DNA from: Carex sylvatica
Lineage: Eukaryota; Streptophyta; Magnoliopsida; Poales; Cyperaceae
DNA length: 64,000 bases
Reading direction: 5' to 3'
NCBI GenBank assembly: GCA_964058845.1
Contig: CAXKVR010000105.1
Location: forward strand, 1 to 64,000
A model generated the notes under the pieces. It was given only the letters and a program-made list of their open reading frames with translations, made no database searches and was not told the origin of the DNA. The position numbers and the translations under genes were made by a program. Of the stretch, positions 1 through 11,160 are shown in pieces (positions within the stretch are counted from its first letter, which is position 1; every line of letters begins with the position of its first letter).

Positions 1-175
1 GTCACGATGTAACTATACATGACGTAATTGTTTTTCATCTTTTTAATCATAGCATGTCACATTGCGTAAAATATTTTTGATCACAACATAACAATCATAT
101 CACAGTACATTTTTCTTTCGTTAATAATGTCAAAATTATAATTGCATTTGGTCACGTCTTTTAGGGCCACTTATT
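1..175. repeat. GTCACG-rich transposon remnant, cut by the window edge
   Basis: This stretch repeats short motifs such as GTCACG, ATGTCAC and TGATCACAAC. The same motif mix fills the interiors of the elements at 31202-31590 and about 51430-51870, which do have recognisable ends. No terminus or target duplication is visible here, so calling it a transposon fragment is inference from that resemblance. Confidence 0.4.
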
Positions 176-827
176 ATATACATGCGCTAATAAGTTCTTA
201 ATTTAAAAATAATTTAATAAAATTTAAAAGAGGAGAATTTAAATATTTTATGTCTTTTATATTTTACATACTTATTTCTATTTTAAAAAATTTAAGTAAT
301 CAACTTTAACCTTTAAACATAATTTTCATATAAATATGTATGGAGATCAAATTTTATACTTTATGGAAAAAAAAAATTTAGACAGATATAAGATCATTAT
401 ATTTTAATAGTTCATAATTTTATTCCTTCTACTCGTTCAAAAAAATGTTGAAATTGAATAATTCACACATTTTGTTAATATAATTTTACATCCCAACAAA
501 TAACAGATCGTAATACAATGTGAAATAATGATCATCTGACTCTACTCGGATTGAAATTCATTCCAACTTATTAATTTTTGGAAAACAAAACAATTTGAAT
601 CTAATACAATAAAAAATGAATATAATCCGAACTGAAACGATCCAAATTCAATTATCAAAATTTAAGATAACCGTAATTCAATATGATAGACCCAAACAAA
701 TTGGCCTTATTGTTATTTTGATAATTCATGGCTAGAAGAGGAATTCCATGCGATTTACAATGTGTCATGTGCGATACTACCCAACTGGAATCAGCGCTTC
801 ACCTATGTTACCACTGTCAGGGATCTG
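176..827. other. AT-rich intergenic DNA, no gene seen
   Basis: No conserved protein reading frame, RNA gene or repeat with clear ends was recognised. A short open frame at 728-931 runs into the foldback element that follows and resembles no protein I know. Confidence 0.5.
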
Positions 828-977
828 ACTCCGCTGCTCTCCAAATAGGAGAGCTGAGAGTAGAACCCTACTATTCAAAATCTAACCGTTTAATTTTTTA
901 TGCACGAATCTCAATACAGATGAACGGTTAGGTTTAAAATAGCAGATTATGCTCTCCTATTTAGAGAGCAGCGGAGT
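828..977. mobile_element. 150-bp foldback MITE
   Basis: The two ends are inverted copies of each other: the arm at 828-854 (starting ACTCCGCTGCTCTC) pairs with 951-977 with about one mismatch in 27 bases. The middle has no coding capacity. No adjacent direct repeat could be identified as a target duplication, so the superfamily is unknown. Confidence 0.7.
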
Positions 978-1819
978 TGGTTTCCATTGTCAGTATGGCA
1001 GACATGTGTGGGAGGAAATAGCAAGGTTGCTAGGCAGAAGAATAATGGCAAGGAGAGAGGCTCAGTCCAACAAACTTGGAACACATCGTGGGGAAAAATC
1101 AAGCAGGAGGGGGCAACGTCAAGGAAAAGATGGGTCACGTTATTTATGTGTGTTACTTGGCAACTCTCGAAACAGATAAGTGAAAATATTTTTAGAGACA
1201 ATGTAAGCTCCTATTAGTCGTAGCATTTTTTTTAATAAAGATTACTCAACTATTTAATACCATTGTAATATAACAAATGATTTATTTTATTTGAGTTTCG
1301 AACTCATGACCTCTTACATAGAAATCATGTGCCTTTGTCATTAGATCAAATGCTAGTTCTTACGTAGCAAAGCTAGTTATGGAGGAATTCGAACTGTGGA
1401 TGAAATATTGTAATGGGACAGGAAATAGAGAGAGTATAGGCTAGATGTACATATGCAATTACAGAGGGAAAGAAACAATTTGAGTTAAAACTGAGGTATA
1501 GCATTTTCATACTGCTATTTGAATGCAATTTTGGTAGCATCTACCAATCATTTAAAAAAAGAAAGATAATTCAATGTTACTGTTACATTTTGTTATTTAT
1601 TATAAATCAATTAGAGAAATTCGGTCTTAACTTTACTTAATAAATTGATTGGAGAAATCCGATCTTAACTAAATAAGTAAGAATAAAGAATTTTTTTCCC
1701 ACCTCCTATTCTCCATTTATCTCCCATCTAACTATCTTTTTATAACTAACTCATTAACCATTAAAATTAAAATTAAAGATTTAACTGTTTCTAAAAAAGA
1801 AAAAGAAAAAGTTTATATC
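978..1819. other. Intergenic DNA containing a possible SINE remnant
   Basis: Overlapping short open frames at 949-1217 on both strands match no family I recognise and are probably chance. The only structured part is the tRNA-like stretch at 1290-1372, listed separately. The remainder is AT-rich. Confidence 0.4.
1290..1372 (-). repeat. tRNA-like SINE head (tentative)
   Basis: Read on the minus strand, the segment has an A-box-like start (CTAGCATTTGATCTAATG) and, about 40 bases on, a B-box-like GAGTTCGAAACTC, the spacing of an internal RNA polymerase III promoter. It does not fold into a proper tRNA by eye. A tRNA-derived SINE or a degenerate tRNA pseudogene are the alternatives. Confidence 0.3.
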
Positions 1820-1949
1820 AGTTTTCTCTCTTCCAGCATCTCTTCATTTGCCTTCTCTCTCTTTCCTCTCCATTTCTACCTTCTTTTCCCTTTACTCGTT
1901 CGCTGATGTAGTAATCCATCCCTCCGATTTCTTCTCCTTCAATTGCCAC

Positions 1950-2108
1950 ATGCCCAATCTCTTCTCCGACCTCACCTCCGATTTGTTCTCTAGGCTCTTC
2001 CTAACTTGGACACGGATCCGAACTAGCAACGCCTTCGACGAAATCAGCAAGGGTTGGATTGTTCAAAGAGCAATAAAGAGATTTCTAGAACCTTACGAAG
2101 CCTACTAA
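1950..2108 (+). CDS. Unidentified small ORF, possibly a first exon
   Basis: An ATG at 1950 opens 52 codons with a fairly ordinary composition (a stretch reads FDEISKGWIVQRAIKRFLE), preceded by a CT-rich leader of plant 5' UTR type from about 1820. A good donor-like sequence, ACAG|GTATGT, follows at 2130/2131. No family is recognised and no downstream exon could be joined, so it may be non-coding or a decayed exon. Confidence 0.2.
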   Translation: MPNLFSDLTSDLFSRLFLTWTRIRTSNAFDEISKGWIVQRAIKRFLEPYEAY

Positions 2109-2130
2109 ATTTGTAGTAGTTACTGTACAG

Positions 2131-3229
2131 GTATGTGATTAGATGATCTTAAAAAAGTTGTTACCTTTGACTATGTATGTTGTAAAAAAGACTCCAATTC
2201 GCTTTGAATTCCTCTGGTATTTTTTTCAAAAGAGGAAAAAGTGGTTCAATTGGGAGCTAATTAGAATGGTTAGATGGTTGTGCATCAAAACTTTTGTGCA
2301 ATAAAATTAGAATTTAATTGTGACATTTTGTTTTGTATTTGACAAATTGTCTCATAGAGGATCAGTGATCAAAATAAAATAAAAAAAATCTAGATACTGC
2401 ATAATATATGTCTACAAAAAATGAATGCATTTTAATTTCTTTTTCAACTTCGCATTCAATAAAATATTCATTATGAGTTCTAAAACAACATACAAATATG
2501 AGATCCTAATTAAATGTCTGTGTTTCATTTGCATGTTGTAGGAATCGGGTGTAGGAACCAGAATCTCACTGAATTTCTAAAAATATGCTTATTTGTATGA
2601 TTTTGTGAAATCATATCAGACTAGACATCAATGGTTTGAAATCAGATGTTGAGAATTTTGTTAGGACTGTTTGCTCTGAAATATTTATTTTTAATTTATT
2701 CTGGTAAGTAAAAACATCACTCGAGCAAATAGGTGTTGCTTCTTGTCAATATTTGTTCTCATACTTTCATTTGGAATCTGTGCTTAATTTCAAGGACATA
2801 GCTCCTGGTTTCTGTACTATTATGGTATTAACACAGGTAATGTACCAGTTGGGTTGAGTAACCATGTTGCTTCAGTGCTTTGTTCAAAATTTTTGTTATA
2901 ATGGAAACTAGCACTGATAGGTACAAATATTTGCTAGCATCAATATGAATACTTATCAGTGATTTTAATATAGCTGGCCTTTTGGCATTTCTTTAAAAAA
3001 ATGTGACAAGTAGCATAGAAAAATCATCAAACTTTATCAATTTTTGTTTGTATCGTTGTGTTGAATTAATAATGTAATTAAAATAATAAAAAATAATATA
3101 TATAATAGCTGTATTGTATTCTAGATTTTTGAAAACTACCTTATCGTCGTATCCTTATCATATCTGATACGATATATGTATCCGTATCCATGCAACATAG
3201 TCTACTACGTATATATTAATACATAAATG
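2131..3229. other. AT-rich intergenic DNA, no gene seen
   Basis: No protein similarity, RNA gene or bounded repeat was recognised. If the ORF at 1950-2108 were a true first exon, this could be its intron, but no coding exon was found downstream. Confidence 0.4.
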
Positions 3230-4035
3230 CACATGTGTGAATACTTTTCATATTACGTACTAATACAATCAAGCACCAAACAGAGTAATCTGTAAAAAAA
3301 AATTAAATTAAGATATTTTTCAACGTTTTAATTTATACTTTAGTTATAAGTATGAATACTTATAATACTTGATATTAGTACTTTCAAACGTCATCTAGTG
3401 CCACAAGGAAAAAAAAAGATAGATAATATGTTAGATACAAACACGTGATACACGAACATTCACATTTGTATAACAAGGTATGAATACTTGCAATACTTGA
3501 AATTAATACTTTCATCCAGTGCCATATGAAAATAAAAATAAAAATTTCATAGATTTTGTTAGTTACTAACACTTGACATATGAATTATTTACACTTGCAT
3601 GACGATGTATAAATACTTGCAATACTTAATATTAACACTTGGCAATGAATACTTGAACGACAAGGTATGAATATTTGCTCGACAAGATATGAATACTTAC
3701 ACGACAAGGTATTCACAACGATCTATGAATACTTGCATTATGAGGTATGAATACTTGCACGACAGATAACCCAAAAGTATATTATCATGGATCTCATTTG
3801 AAAGAGAAAATTACGTAAAAGACGTCCATGATTTTAGATTTGCAAATTTTCTCACAGATCGTCAGAGATATTGACGAGATTGAACGGAGAAAAAAAATCA
3901 ACTCTAAAAACATATAAAAAAAATGTGTGTGATGTGTCCAGTTTCTTTTTCTTTTCAAAATACTTTGTATCTTAAGTATGAATACTTGATATATTATATA
4001 TTAACACTTGCACGCATAGGTATTCATATTTGCAC
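3230..4035 (+). repeat. Degenerate repeat of a GTATGAATACTTG-type motif
   Basis: Variants of TATGAATACTTGCA followed by CGACAAGG recur irregularly, for example near 3477, 3665, 3685, 3722, 3743 and 3977. Spacing is about 20-110 bases. Copies are diverged and the period is not constant, which suggests an old minisatellite or transposon subterminal array. No coding content. Confidence 0.55.
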
Positions 4036-4746
4036 GCGTCAGTTATAAAATCTATTAAATATTAGATGGTCCTCCAAGTAATTAATGAAGTTCAGTTAAT
4101 TAACAATTTTCATAAGTAGTTATTGACTGGAGAATGAATGAAAAAAATTGACTGAGAATAGTTAGTTGATCTCAATAAGTAAATATACACGAATCATATT
4201 GGTAAATTACGAGTTTTACTTAATTGAACTCGATTGATCCGTCAATTTCTTTTTCTTTCACTCTCGCTTCCGCTCGACTTTCCCGCATATCAATTCTTTC
4301 TCTCGCAAGAATGAGATCGAGAACAAGCGATCGAAGAGAGAGAAAGAAAGAGTAACAACGCACGATTGGAAAAATAATTGAGTCGGGCTTCATTTTTCAT
4401 TTTCGTTTTTCCACAATTTTACGTTGTGTCAAGAAGAATTAGGAAAAACGATGGAAATAGATTGAAATAAAAAACGGAGCATCAGGACGGGTTTGAGAAT
4501 TATAAACCCAATTACCAGAAATCTCATCCATTTCCGTTATAAAATCCAACATCCAAACAGACCCTAAGGCAGCAGAGCGTCTACCTAAATTTTATTGGTT
4601 CCAATAGCAAGGGAAATAAATTTGTCTTTTTTTAAGGTCCAACTATTCAAAAAATTTCATGCACGAGTGGTTGGACAAAGCATAGAATTTTTCATGCACC
4701 AACTATTCTATAAATTCAGGAGCGGGTTCAGAGCTTTTAGTCGAAC
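4036..4746. other. Intergenic DNA, no gene seen
   Basis: A CT-rich block near 4250-4310 faces a GA-rich block at 4310-4350, giving loose self-complementarity. Nothing coding or bounded was recognised. Confidence 0.4.
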
Positions 4747-4747
4747 T

Positions 4748-5303
4748 AGGGCTGTCAAAAAAACTCGTGGTTCGCTCGTGACTCACTTCTAGTTCGCTAG
4801 CTAACAACTTACTCGGTAGTGGACTGAGCTGTTAACGAGTCAGCTCGGTTCAGGCCCAGATCAAAATAAACGAGCTGAGCCAGATGTCAGCTCAGACCGG
4901 GTCAGCTCAGCTCGTTAAGCTACAGTGGATTTAGGGTTTAGCCCCTATAATTTTAAGTCCAGTCTCATTTTCAAAGACGCAATTATGCAAAATTGATATA
5001 TTTTTGGTCTGAGAAAAAATGATATAGACTTCAGTTGCTTGAAGATGTGTCTGCTGGACGATTTCTTAAATTTTTTGAATGAGCTTTCTTATTTTTATAT
5101 TTTTGAATTTATATAATAGCAGCTCAATAAAACCCAGCTCGCCAGCTCGTGAGTTAGCTCGGGCTGGCTTGTCATGAGTGATTCAGGGATTTTTGGCTCA
5201 GATGACCTAGGTCCAGCTCGCTCGGTTCAGAATCGGGCCAAAATAAGCGAGCCGAGCTAAGGCCCAGTTCGGCCCGAGCCAGGTCGTTTACAAAGGTCTT
5301 AGA
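4748..5303. mobile_element. hAT-like non-autonomous element (degenerate)
   Basis: The left edge reads TAGGGCTGTCAAA and the right edge, reverse-complemented, CTAAGACCTTTGTAAACG, a weak terminal inverted repeat. The subterminal parts are crowded with GAGCTCG, GCTCGTTAA and CTCAGCTCG motifs on both sides, with an AT-rich centre. This layout is typical of plant hAT derivatives. No transposase frame and no clear 8-bp duplication were found. Confidence 0.5.
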
Positions 5304-5933
5304 ATTCTTTTTTTCTCGAAAATAGAAAGATCACAATTTTTTCTGTATTAATCTAGAAATGACTTTTGAACTAAGATCAATAACTCATATTCAAAATTTT
5401 TTTATTTTTTTTCAGTAACACACAAAGAAATATTTTAATTTTTCTTACGGCTGCAAAAAAATGATATGAAAAATATTAATCCATAATATTTGTACAGTCT
5501 TTCTAGTAAATTAAATAATATAGTATTCCATCTATTTTAAAAAATATAAAATAATTCTAATATTAAAAAATAAAAAAATCATAAAAATTTCTAATTAAAT
5601 AAAAATACCCTAAATATAAAAAAGTTTTTGATAGAAACCATAAAAACCGAACTGAAATAGAAAAAATATATTAATTCGGCTTACGGCAACCCAATTCTTT
5701 TTTCGGCTGTCGAAATTTTCAGCATTCTTGGGCATTTGTATGCTTGGGCATTTGTATTTTTTTCTATTTAATGTTAGATATTAAAAAAATCGGAAAAATA
5801 GGTTATAATAATTTTGAGAAATAAATATTTTATTTGGTGTTTTCTAGAAAAAGGGCATTTTACAAAATTTATAAAAAAAAAAATTGATGAATAAAGATTT
5901 AAATAAACATATTTTGATAGGTATATACCGTGT
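5304..5933. other. AT-rich DNA upstream of UTP18
   Basis: No gene or bounded repeat is recognised. The part nearest 5930 is presumably the distal promoter of UTP18. Confidence 0.45.
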
Positions 5934-5943
5934 ATATATATAA
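5934..5943 (+). promoter_or_regulatory. Probable TATA box of UTP18
   Basis: TATATATAA lies about 95 bases before the ATG at 6033, a usual distance for a short plant 5' UTR. Local AT-richness makes chance occurrence possible. Confidence 0.45.
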
Positions 5944-5974
5944 ATTTCTCTAAAACTCGAATATATTCCCCCTT

Positions 5975-5983
5975 AAACCCTAG
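5975..5983 (+). promoter_or_regulatory. Telo-box upstream of UTP18
   Basis: AAACCCTAG matches the plant telo-box (AAACCCTA), a promoter-proximal element enriched in genes for ribosomal proteins and ribosome biogenesis and usually found near the transcription start. Its position between the TATA-like sequence and the ATG fits that role. This supports co-regulation with the translation machinery; the regulation itself is inferred. Confidence 0.55.
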
Positions 5984-6032
5984 CGAACCCTTCCTCTCGG
6001 CGCAGCCACTCTCTTTCTCTTTCTCTCTCAAG

Positions 6033-7640
6033 ATGTTAATTTCCCAAAATGCCCTCACGAAAACCACCGCGCCTAATCCAGATGCGCCTCCGGTCCACGG
6101 CGGCGACGAGGAAGTAAAGCTCAAAACCGCCGTGAATGAATTAAAGCCAAAGAGGAACAAGAAGAGAAGCCGGGATGGGGAAAAATCCAAGAAAACGGAG
6201 AACGAGAAGGAGATGAAGCGACTGGAGGGTGTCCTGTTCGGTTCCCTCTACGCTCCTCCCGAGTTCGGATCCGAATCCACCGCCGTCACCGAAACCAAAC
6301 CCGCTGACCCTGGAACTCTGTTCATTGAGGATCGGTCGACTGACAACCAGGTGTCGGTGTACGAAGAGGATCAGCAACTGGTAAGGAAAGGGACCCGCAA
6401 ACCCGTTTGGTTTGATGAAGAAGAGGAGAGAACCCAGGTGGATATTAGAAATGTCACTAGGCTGAGGAAGCTGAGAAAAGATGTGGATGAGCAAGTCATT
6501 TCGGGTTCGGAGTATGTAGAGAGGTTACGGGCACAGCACATGAAACTCAACCCGGGAACTGATTGGGCCCGGGCTGGGTCGGACCAGGAGAGCGGGTTAT
6601 CAGTTTTAGACGAAGAAGATGACAGTGATTTTTTAAGAAGCAATGATGAGTTAGTTGTGAAAGATACTGTTAAACTCTTACCGGGTTTGTTGGAGTTTTC
6701 AAGGCTTGATAATGCGAATAAGGAAGAAAGATCAAATTCGGTGATAAATTCGGTTCAATTTCACCAAAACGGGCAGTTGTTGTTGACGGCCGGGTTGGAT
6801 CGACGGCTGAGATTGTTTCAGGTAGATGGTAAACGAAACCCTAAGGTAAATAGCATTTTTCTAGAAGATTGTCCCATTTATAAAGCTTCCTTCTTGCCAG
6901 ATGGGTCTGAGGTAATCTTATCGGGTCGTAGAAAATTCTTTTACAGTTATGATTTAGTAAAGAATAATGTAAACCGTGTTGGGCCTTTGACGGGTCGGGA
7001 TGAGAAAAGCCTTGAATCCTTTGAGGTATCACCTGATTCAAAAACTATTGCCTTTGTTGGTAACGAGGGTTACATTTTATTAGTCTCAGCGAAAACCAAA
7101 CAACTGATTGGTACTTTAAAAATGAATGGTACGGTCCGTTCCATGGCATTTGCCGAGAACGGTACGCAGCTGTTATCTAGTGGTGGGGACGGCCAGGTGT
7201 ACCACTGGGACATAGGTACCAGGAAATGCATCCATGTTGGTACAGACGAGGGTTCCCTGCTTGCTACCAGTCTCTGTGTTTCACCGGACAGTTCTCTTTT
7301 CTGTACTGGTTCAAGCAGTGGCATTGTAAACTTGTACAAGAGGGATGAATTTCTCGGGGGAAAGAGAAAGCCGGTGAAAATTGTGAAAAATTTAACTACG
7401 GAGGTGAATGAGATGAGATTTAACCACGATGCACAGATTCTCGCCATCTGTTCAAGGATGAAAAGCAAAGCGGTGAGATTGGTGCATGTGTCTTCAGGCA
7501 GTGTTTTCTCAAATTGGCCCAGCGGTAATTCAGGTCTGGTTAGGTGCTTGGATTTCAGCCCGAATAGTGGATTTCTAACTGTGGGAAATGCTGAGGGTCA
7601 GGTTTTGCTTTATAAATTACATCACTATCAGAAGGCGTAA
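6033..7640 (+). CDS. UTP18: U3 snoRNA-associated protein 18 (UTP18), WD40 repeat protein
   Basis: A 535-residue nucleolar protein of the small-subunit processome, which acts with U3 snoRNP in early cleavage of pre-18S rRNA. The N-terminal third is charged and carries a basic stretch (about 38-63, KPKRNKKRSR) suited to nuclear/nucleolar import. The UTP18-type segments KPVWFDEEEE (123-132) and SGSEYVERLRAQHMKLNPGTDWAR (157-180) identify the family. WD40-like blades follow from about 235 to 530, for example at 237-263, 366-393 and 503-528 (LLSSGGDGQVYHWD at 380-393). The length is normal and the frame is open throughout, so the gene is intronless. The ATG at 6033 is the first in the frame after a CT-rich leader. 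A telo-box and TATA-like sequence lie upstream. Confidence 0.95.
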   Translation: MLISQNALTKTTAPNPDAPPVHGGDEEVKLKTAVNELKPKRNKKRSRDGEKSKKTENEKEMKRLEGVLFGSLYAPPEFGSESTAVTETKPADPGTLFIEDRSTDNQVSVYEEDQQLVRKGTRKPVWFDEEEERTQVDIRNVTRLRKLRKDVDEQVISGSEYVERLRAQHMKLNPGTDWARAGSDQESGLSVLDEEDDSDFLRSNDELVVKDTVKLLPGLLEFSRLDNANKEERSNSVINSVQFHQNGQLLLTAGLDRRLRLFQVDGKRNPKVNSIFLEDCPIYKASFLPDGSEVILSGRRKFFYSYDLVKNNVNRVGPLTGRDEKSLESFEVSPDSKTIAFVGNEGYILLVSAKTKQLIGTLKMNGTVRSMAFAENGTQLLSSGGDGQVYHWDIGTRKCIHVGTDEGSLLATSLCVSPDSSLFCTGSSSGIVNLYKRDEFLGGKRKPVKIVKNLTTEVNEMRFNHDAQILAICSRMKSKAVRLVHVSSGSVFSNWPSGNSGLVRCLDFSPNSGFLTVGNAEGQVLLYKLHHYQKA

Positions 7641-8208
7641 ATTAGATCCTTTTGTTTTCAGTTTTTTTGGTAGTTGAATTTATCACGCACAATAGTGTAA
7701 AGTGAGAATGTCTTTCTATACACCATAAAGTGGAAATTCTTGGTACGTGCTCACTTCAAAAGAGGTAAATGAGGAACTTTAGAAGAATTTAGGAGGGGAA
7801 ATATGGTTGTTTATTGTAATTGATCTCATAAAGCAATATGGTGGATGCTTTTCTTTTGTATTTTTGGCTTGCATTTTTGCTTGTGGTGGTTTAGTGTAAA
7901 ACTGAGAAATATTTGTTTACTAGTTGGTTAAATTATTATAAATTAATACCCAACATGTGGGAATGAGTTCATTGATGTATTTCATGCCAGCTTACTTAGC
8001 TTAGGTTAAATTGGAATGAAATTTTGTTTGCCTCTACCTAATTTTTTAAAAAATTGGATTGTATCACCTATATTAGTTGTGGTATGTAAATTTGAATCTT
8101 GATAGGTTGAAATTTGTGCTGTTATCAGTGGCATGTTTGTTCCATGTCATATTATGCAAGTTGTTTCATGTACCAATTGTGACTCCTTTTATTGCTACGA
8201 TGTATACA
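7641..8208. other. UTP18 3' flank and intergenic DNA
   Basis: Contains the presumed 3' UTR of UTP18. No canonical AATAAA stands out and no other gene or bounded repeat is recognised. Confidence 0.45.
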
Positions 8209-8217
8209 TGGTACCAG

Positions 8218-8665
8218 TCTCAGTGTGGATTCATGTTTGTTTAGTACAAACATAGCTTCTATAACTCATCTGCTACCAGCCTGAGTTGATTTCTCTCTCT
8301 CTCAATCAGCTTCATTGGGCTGATACCATCTGTGGTACTGATCTCAGAGTGGACTCAATGTTTGTTTAGTACAAACACAGCTTGTAGAGCTCATCTGGTA
8401 CCTGCCTGAGTTTCTCTCTCTTTCAATCAGCTTCATTGTCCTGGTACCATTCATTGTAGAAAGCTTATCTGGTACCAGACGGAGTTGATCTCTCTCTCTC
8501 TCAATCAGCTTCATTGGCCTGGTACTGGTCTCAAAGTGGACTCATGTTTGTTTAGTACAAACTGCTCGTTGGTACCAGGCTCAAAGTGGACCCATCTGGT
8601 TGCACCAACCTAAGTTGATTTCTCTCCCTCTCTTTCTTAATCAGCTTCATTGACCCAGTACTGAA
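8218..8665 (+). repeat. Tandem repeat with a period of about 123 bp
   Basis: The sequence cycles through TCTCAGTGTGGATTCATG, GTTTGTTTAGTACAAAC, a CTCATCTGGTACC segment, a CT microsatellite and AATCAGCTTCATTG. Unit starts are seen near 8218, 8341 and 8530, with a partial unit at 8580; internal deletions make the spacing uneven. No reading frame is maintained. It ends close to the left target duplication of the next element. Confidence 0.7.
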
Positions 8666-8693
8666 TTGTGGAATGGCAGCATAGTTGAATAAA

Positions 8694-10646
8694 GGGAAAA
8701 TTTCTCATGTGCCCATGTAAACTTTTAAAATAGCCAATATTCCCATCAAAACAACATAGTATCCTATATCCCCACAAAATCTTTGCATTATTTCTTTTGT
8801 CTCCTTTTATCTATTTAACTCTTTATTTAACTATTTTAAATATTATTTTGACAACTATACCCTTAGGTAAGGTCTCCAGTACCCTTTCCTATCCCAAGAG
8901 AAAAACTAATGGCGCTCTCTAATCACCCCCTGGTCACTGAAAATGGGAGAAGTAAGGTGAGGTTTGACCTGGTCGATTGAGCAATAAGAGATGAGACTTC
9001 AAATTGAAGATTAGATGAGGATCACGACACCTTGAAGGTGCTACCTTACCAGTCAAATAGATGTGACATGCTGACAGAGCTGACATGCATGATGCTGTCA
9101 ATTGGTCAAACCACGGTGTACCTTGGCTGGACCTAGACCAGATCAATTAACTAAATTAGGATGGGAGGAATTAGAAAACAATTTGAACATGTAAGTGCAA
9201 CATGAACTTGACGGGCTTTGATAAGCTGTGACACGAATAAGAGGACGTTGTATCAGATTAGGTCCCAAAGCCGTGCCAACAAGAGCATTGAATCCGGCTA
9301 CCAGCATCTCCAACACATTCTAATCCATCTCGACATGTGTTTAAACGTGAGAGGAGGAGCCTGATTAGCAGTACGATCTATGCATTTCAATTTTTTAAAG
9401 TTTGATAATGAAATGAATGTCTTCATTAAGTTCAGATTAATCCTTCAATCTTCTGGATGTTTTTTACTTTTTTCTTTTGATCTTTCAATGATACTTTTTA
9501 TTAACAAAATATTTTTTATGCCTTAAAAAACAGAATTATGATCTTATCAGAAAAAGGGGTTTTTACAAAGTTTACAAAAAAGACTTGGTATCTTTGATGT
9601 ATAAAATAAGTATCTCCGAGGATTTCCTTTCCTTTCTTTTATTTTTTCATATTTCTCATCTCTCTCAGATTCACTTCATAATGGAGCTTGCTTTAATGTT
9701 TAAACTTTATCAATAATAATATAATATTATTGATGAAGTAAGGCTTTTCCTTCTAGATTTTTTTTCTGTCATAGCTTGCAAATGACATCTGAATACTCTT
9801 CTTCTTTTACTAATCTCTTCCTCTTTTTCAAAAAAAAGCTTTGCATTAATGAACATAAGGAGTAAGGACCAGGGTTTTCCACATAAAGAGTTGTCATAGC
9901 ATCTCCTTCTTACGCCCTTTAACTTTATGTTGCATCTTTTCACCTTTCGATGTTTGGGTATGTTACTGCAATCTAATACCACCTTCTAATACCTCTGTAC
10001 CAGAAAAAATAATAATGGAAAACAAAAAGGAACTCTGTTAGTACCAGTATAAATAACATTTATATTTTCACTTTGATTTTTGCAAGTACTTATTGGGAGT
10101 GAATTTTAACTTGCCAAATTTTTTTATAGATGAAAGACACTTAGATACACATTATTCTCAATTTGTGTATTTTCTAGGTACTAGATAAAAGGATAAAAGG
10201 ATAAAAGGATTTTCGTATTTAGCTGAAATTTTGATTAAACTGAGACATGCGACTGGTGTTGGAAATGAGAAGGGGAGAGAAGAGAGGGCATGCCAGTGTA
10301 AGCAAGAGGAGAGAGCAGGAGAGGCTTGACAATCTAGGTTCAGTGAGAGGAGAGGGCAGGAGAGATGTCAGGGAGATGTACAGGGTGCGCCATTGGTTTT
10401 GTTGGGGAGAGGCATCCATTAGTCATTTAGTTGGAGAAGAGAGTACCAGCTAACTTAGACAGACAGTGGAAAGGGAAGGGTATATTTGTCCAAATAATAT
10501 TTAAAATAATTAAATAAAAAATTTAATAGATAAAAGGGGATAGAAGAAATAAGATAAAGTTTGTATGTGTATATTGGATATTATGTTGTTTTGATGGGTA
10601 AATTGGCTATTTTAAAAGTTTATATGGGCATAGCAGAAATTTTCCC
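8694..10646. mobile_element. Mutator-like (MULE) element, non-autonomous, with 9-bp TSD
   Basis: Both ends carry inverted repeats of about 175 bases beginning GGGAAAATTTCT (8694 onward, and 10646 reading back). The element is flanked by an exact 9-bp direct repeat, TTGAATAAA, at 8685-8693 and 10647-10655. Long terminal inverted repeats with a 9-bp duplication define Mutator-like elements. The 1.95-kb element has no transposase frame. Its interior (about 8880-10480) is less AT-rich in places (8890-9370, 10240-10450) and could hold captured host sequence, but I recognise no gene there. A related terminus lies at 40159-40320. Confidence 0.85.
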
Positions 10647-10655
10647 TTGAATAAA

Positions 10656-11160
10656 ATTGTTTAGCCCACCTCTGATACTGACAAAGCTCGTTTCCTAAAA
10701 AAATTACATAATTGAATTTTTACTTCCTCTAAAATTGGCGTAAATAAACAAACTAATATAGGTGTCTAACAGTGACTCTCACTAATCCAGAGAAGAGACT
10801 TGGCTTGAGAAAGATGCTACATACCCCGTATCACAAAATAAAAGAAGCGGGATTACTAAATGCGAGACGAATTTTTTTAATGATTTCAGTAATTCTCCGT
10901 CATCGCAAGCCATCATAGTATAATTATTAATTAAGATGTTGTCTTCTTTGTAAGATGCTGGTTCCAAATTCAGTCATGTAACCACCACATGTAATTGGGA
11001 AAATTAGATTGAATCCATGCTATACATAATACATTACATATGAGATATAATTACCGAAAGCATGTACCTCAATCATTTAGAGTTGTTTTTGTTTGAGATT
11101 CATTTCACCACATCTATTCCTGAGTACAGATTCATAGCACGTCTAAAACAAACCAACAAA
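10656..11160. other. Intergenic DNA, no gene seen
   Basis: Separates the MULE from the 3' flank of F-box copy A. From about 11160 the sequence becomes homologous to 16070-16400 and 46380-46700, the shared 3' flank of the F-box copies. Confidence 0.4.

Noticed and set aside
1290..1372. Functional tRNA gene
   Set aside because: Only the promoter-box-like parts are present; no proper acceptor stem pairing is visible. The same holds for 57286-57415.
3230..4035. Centromeric-type satellite
   Set aside because: The motif is short and irregularly spaced and lacks a constant monomer length, so a satellite array is not supported.
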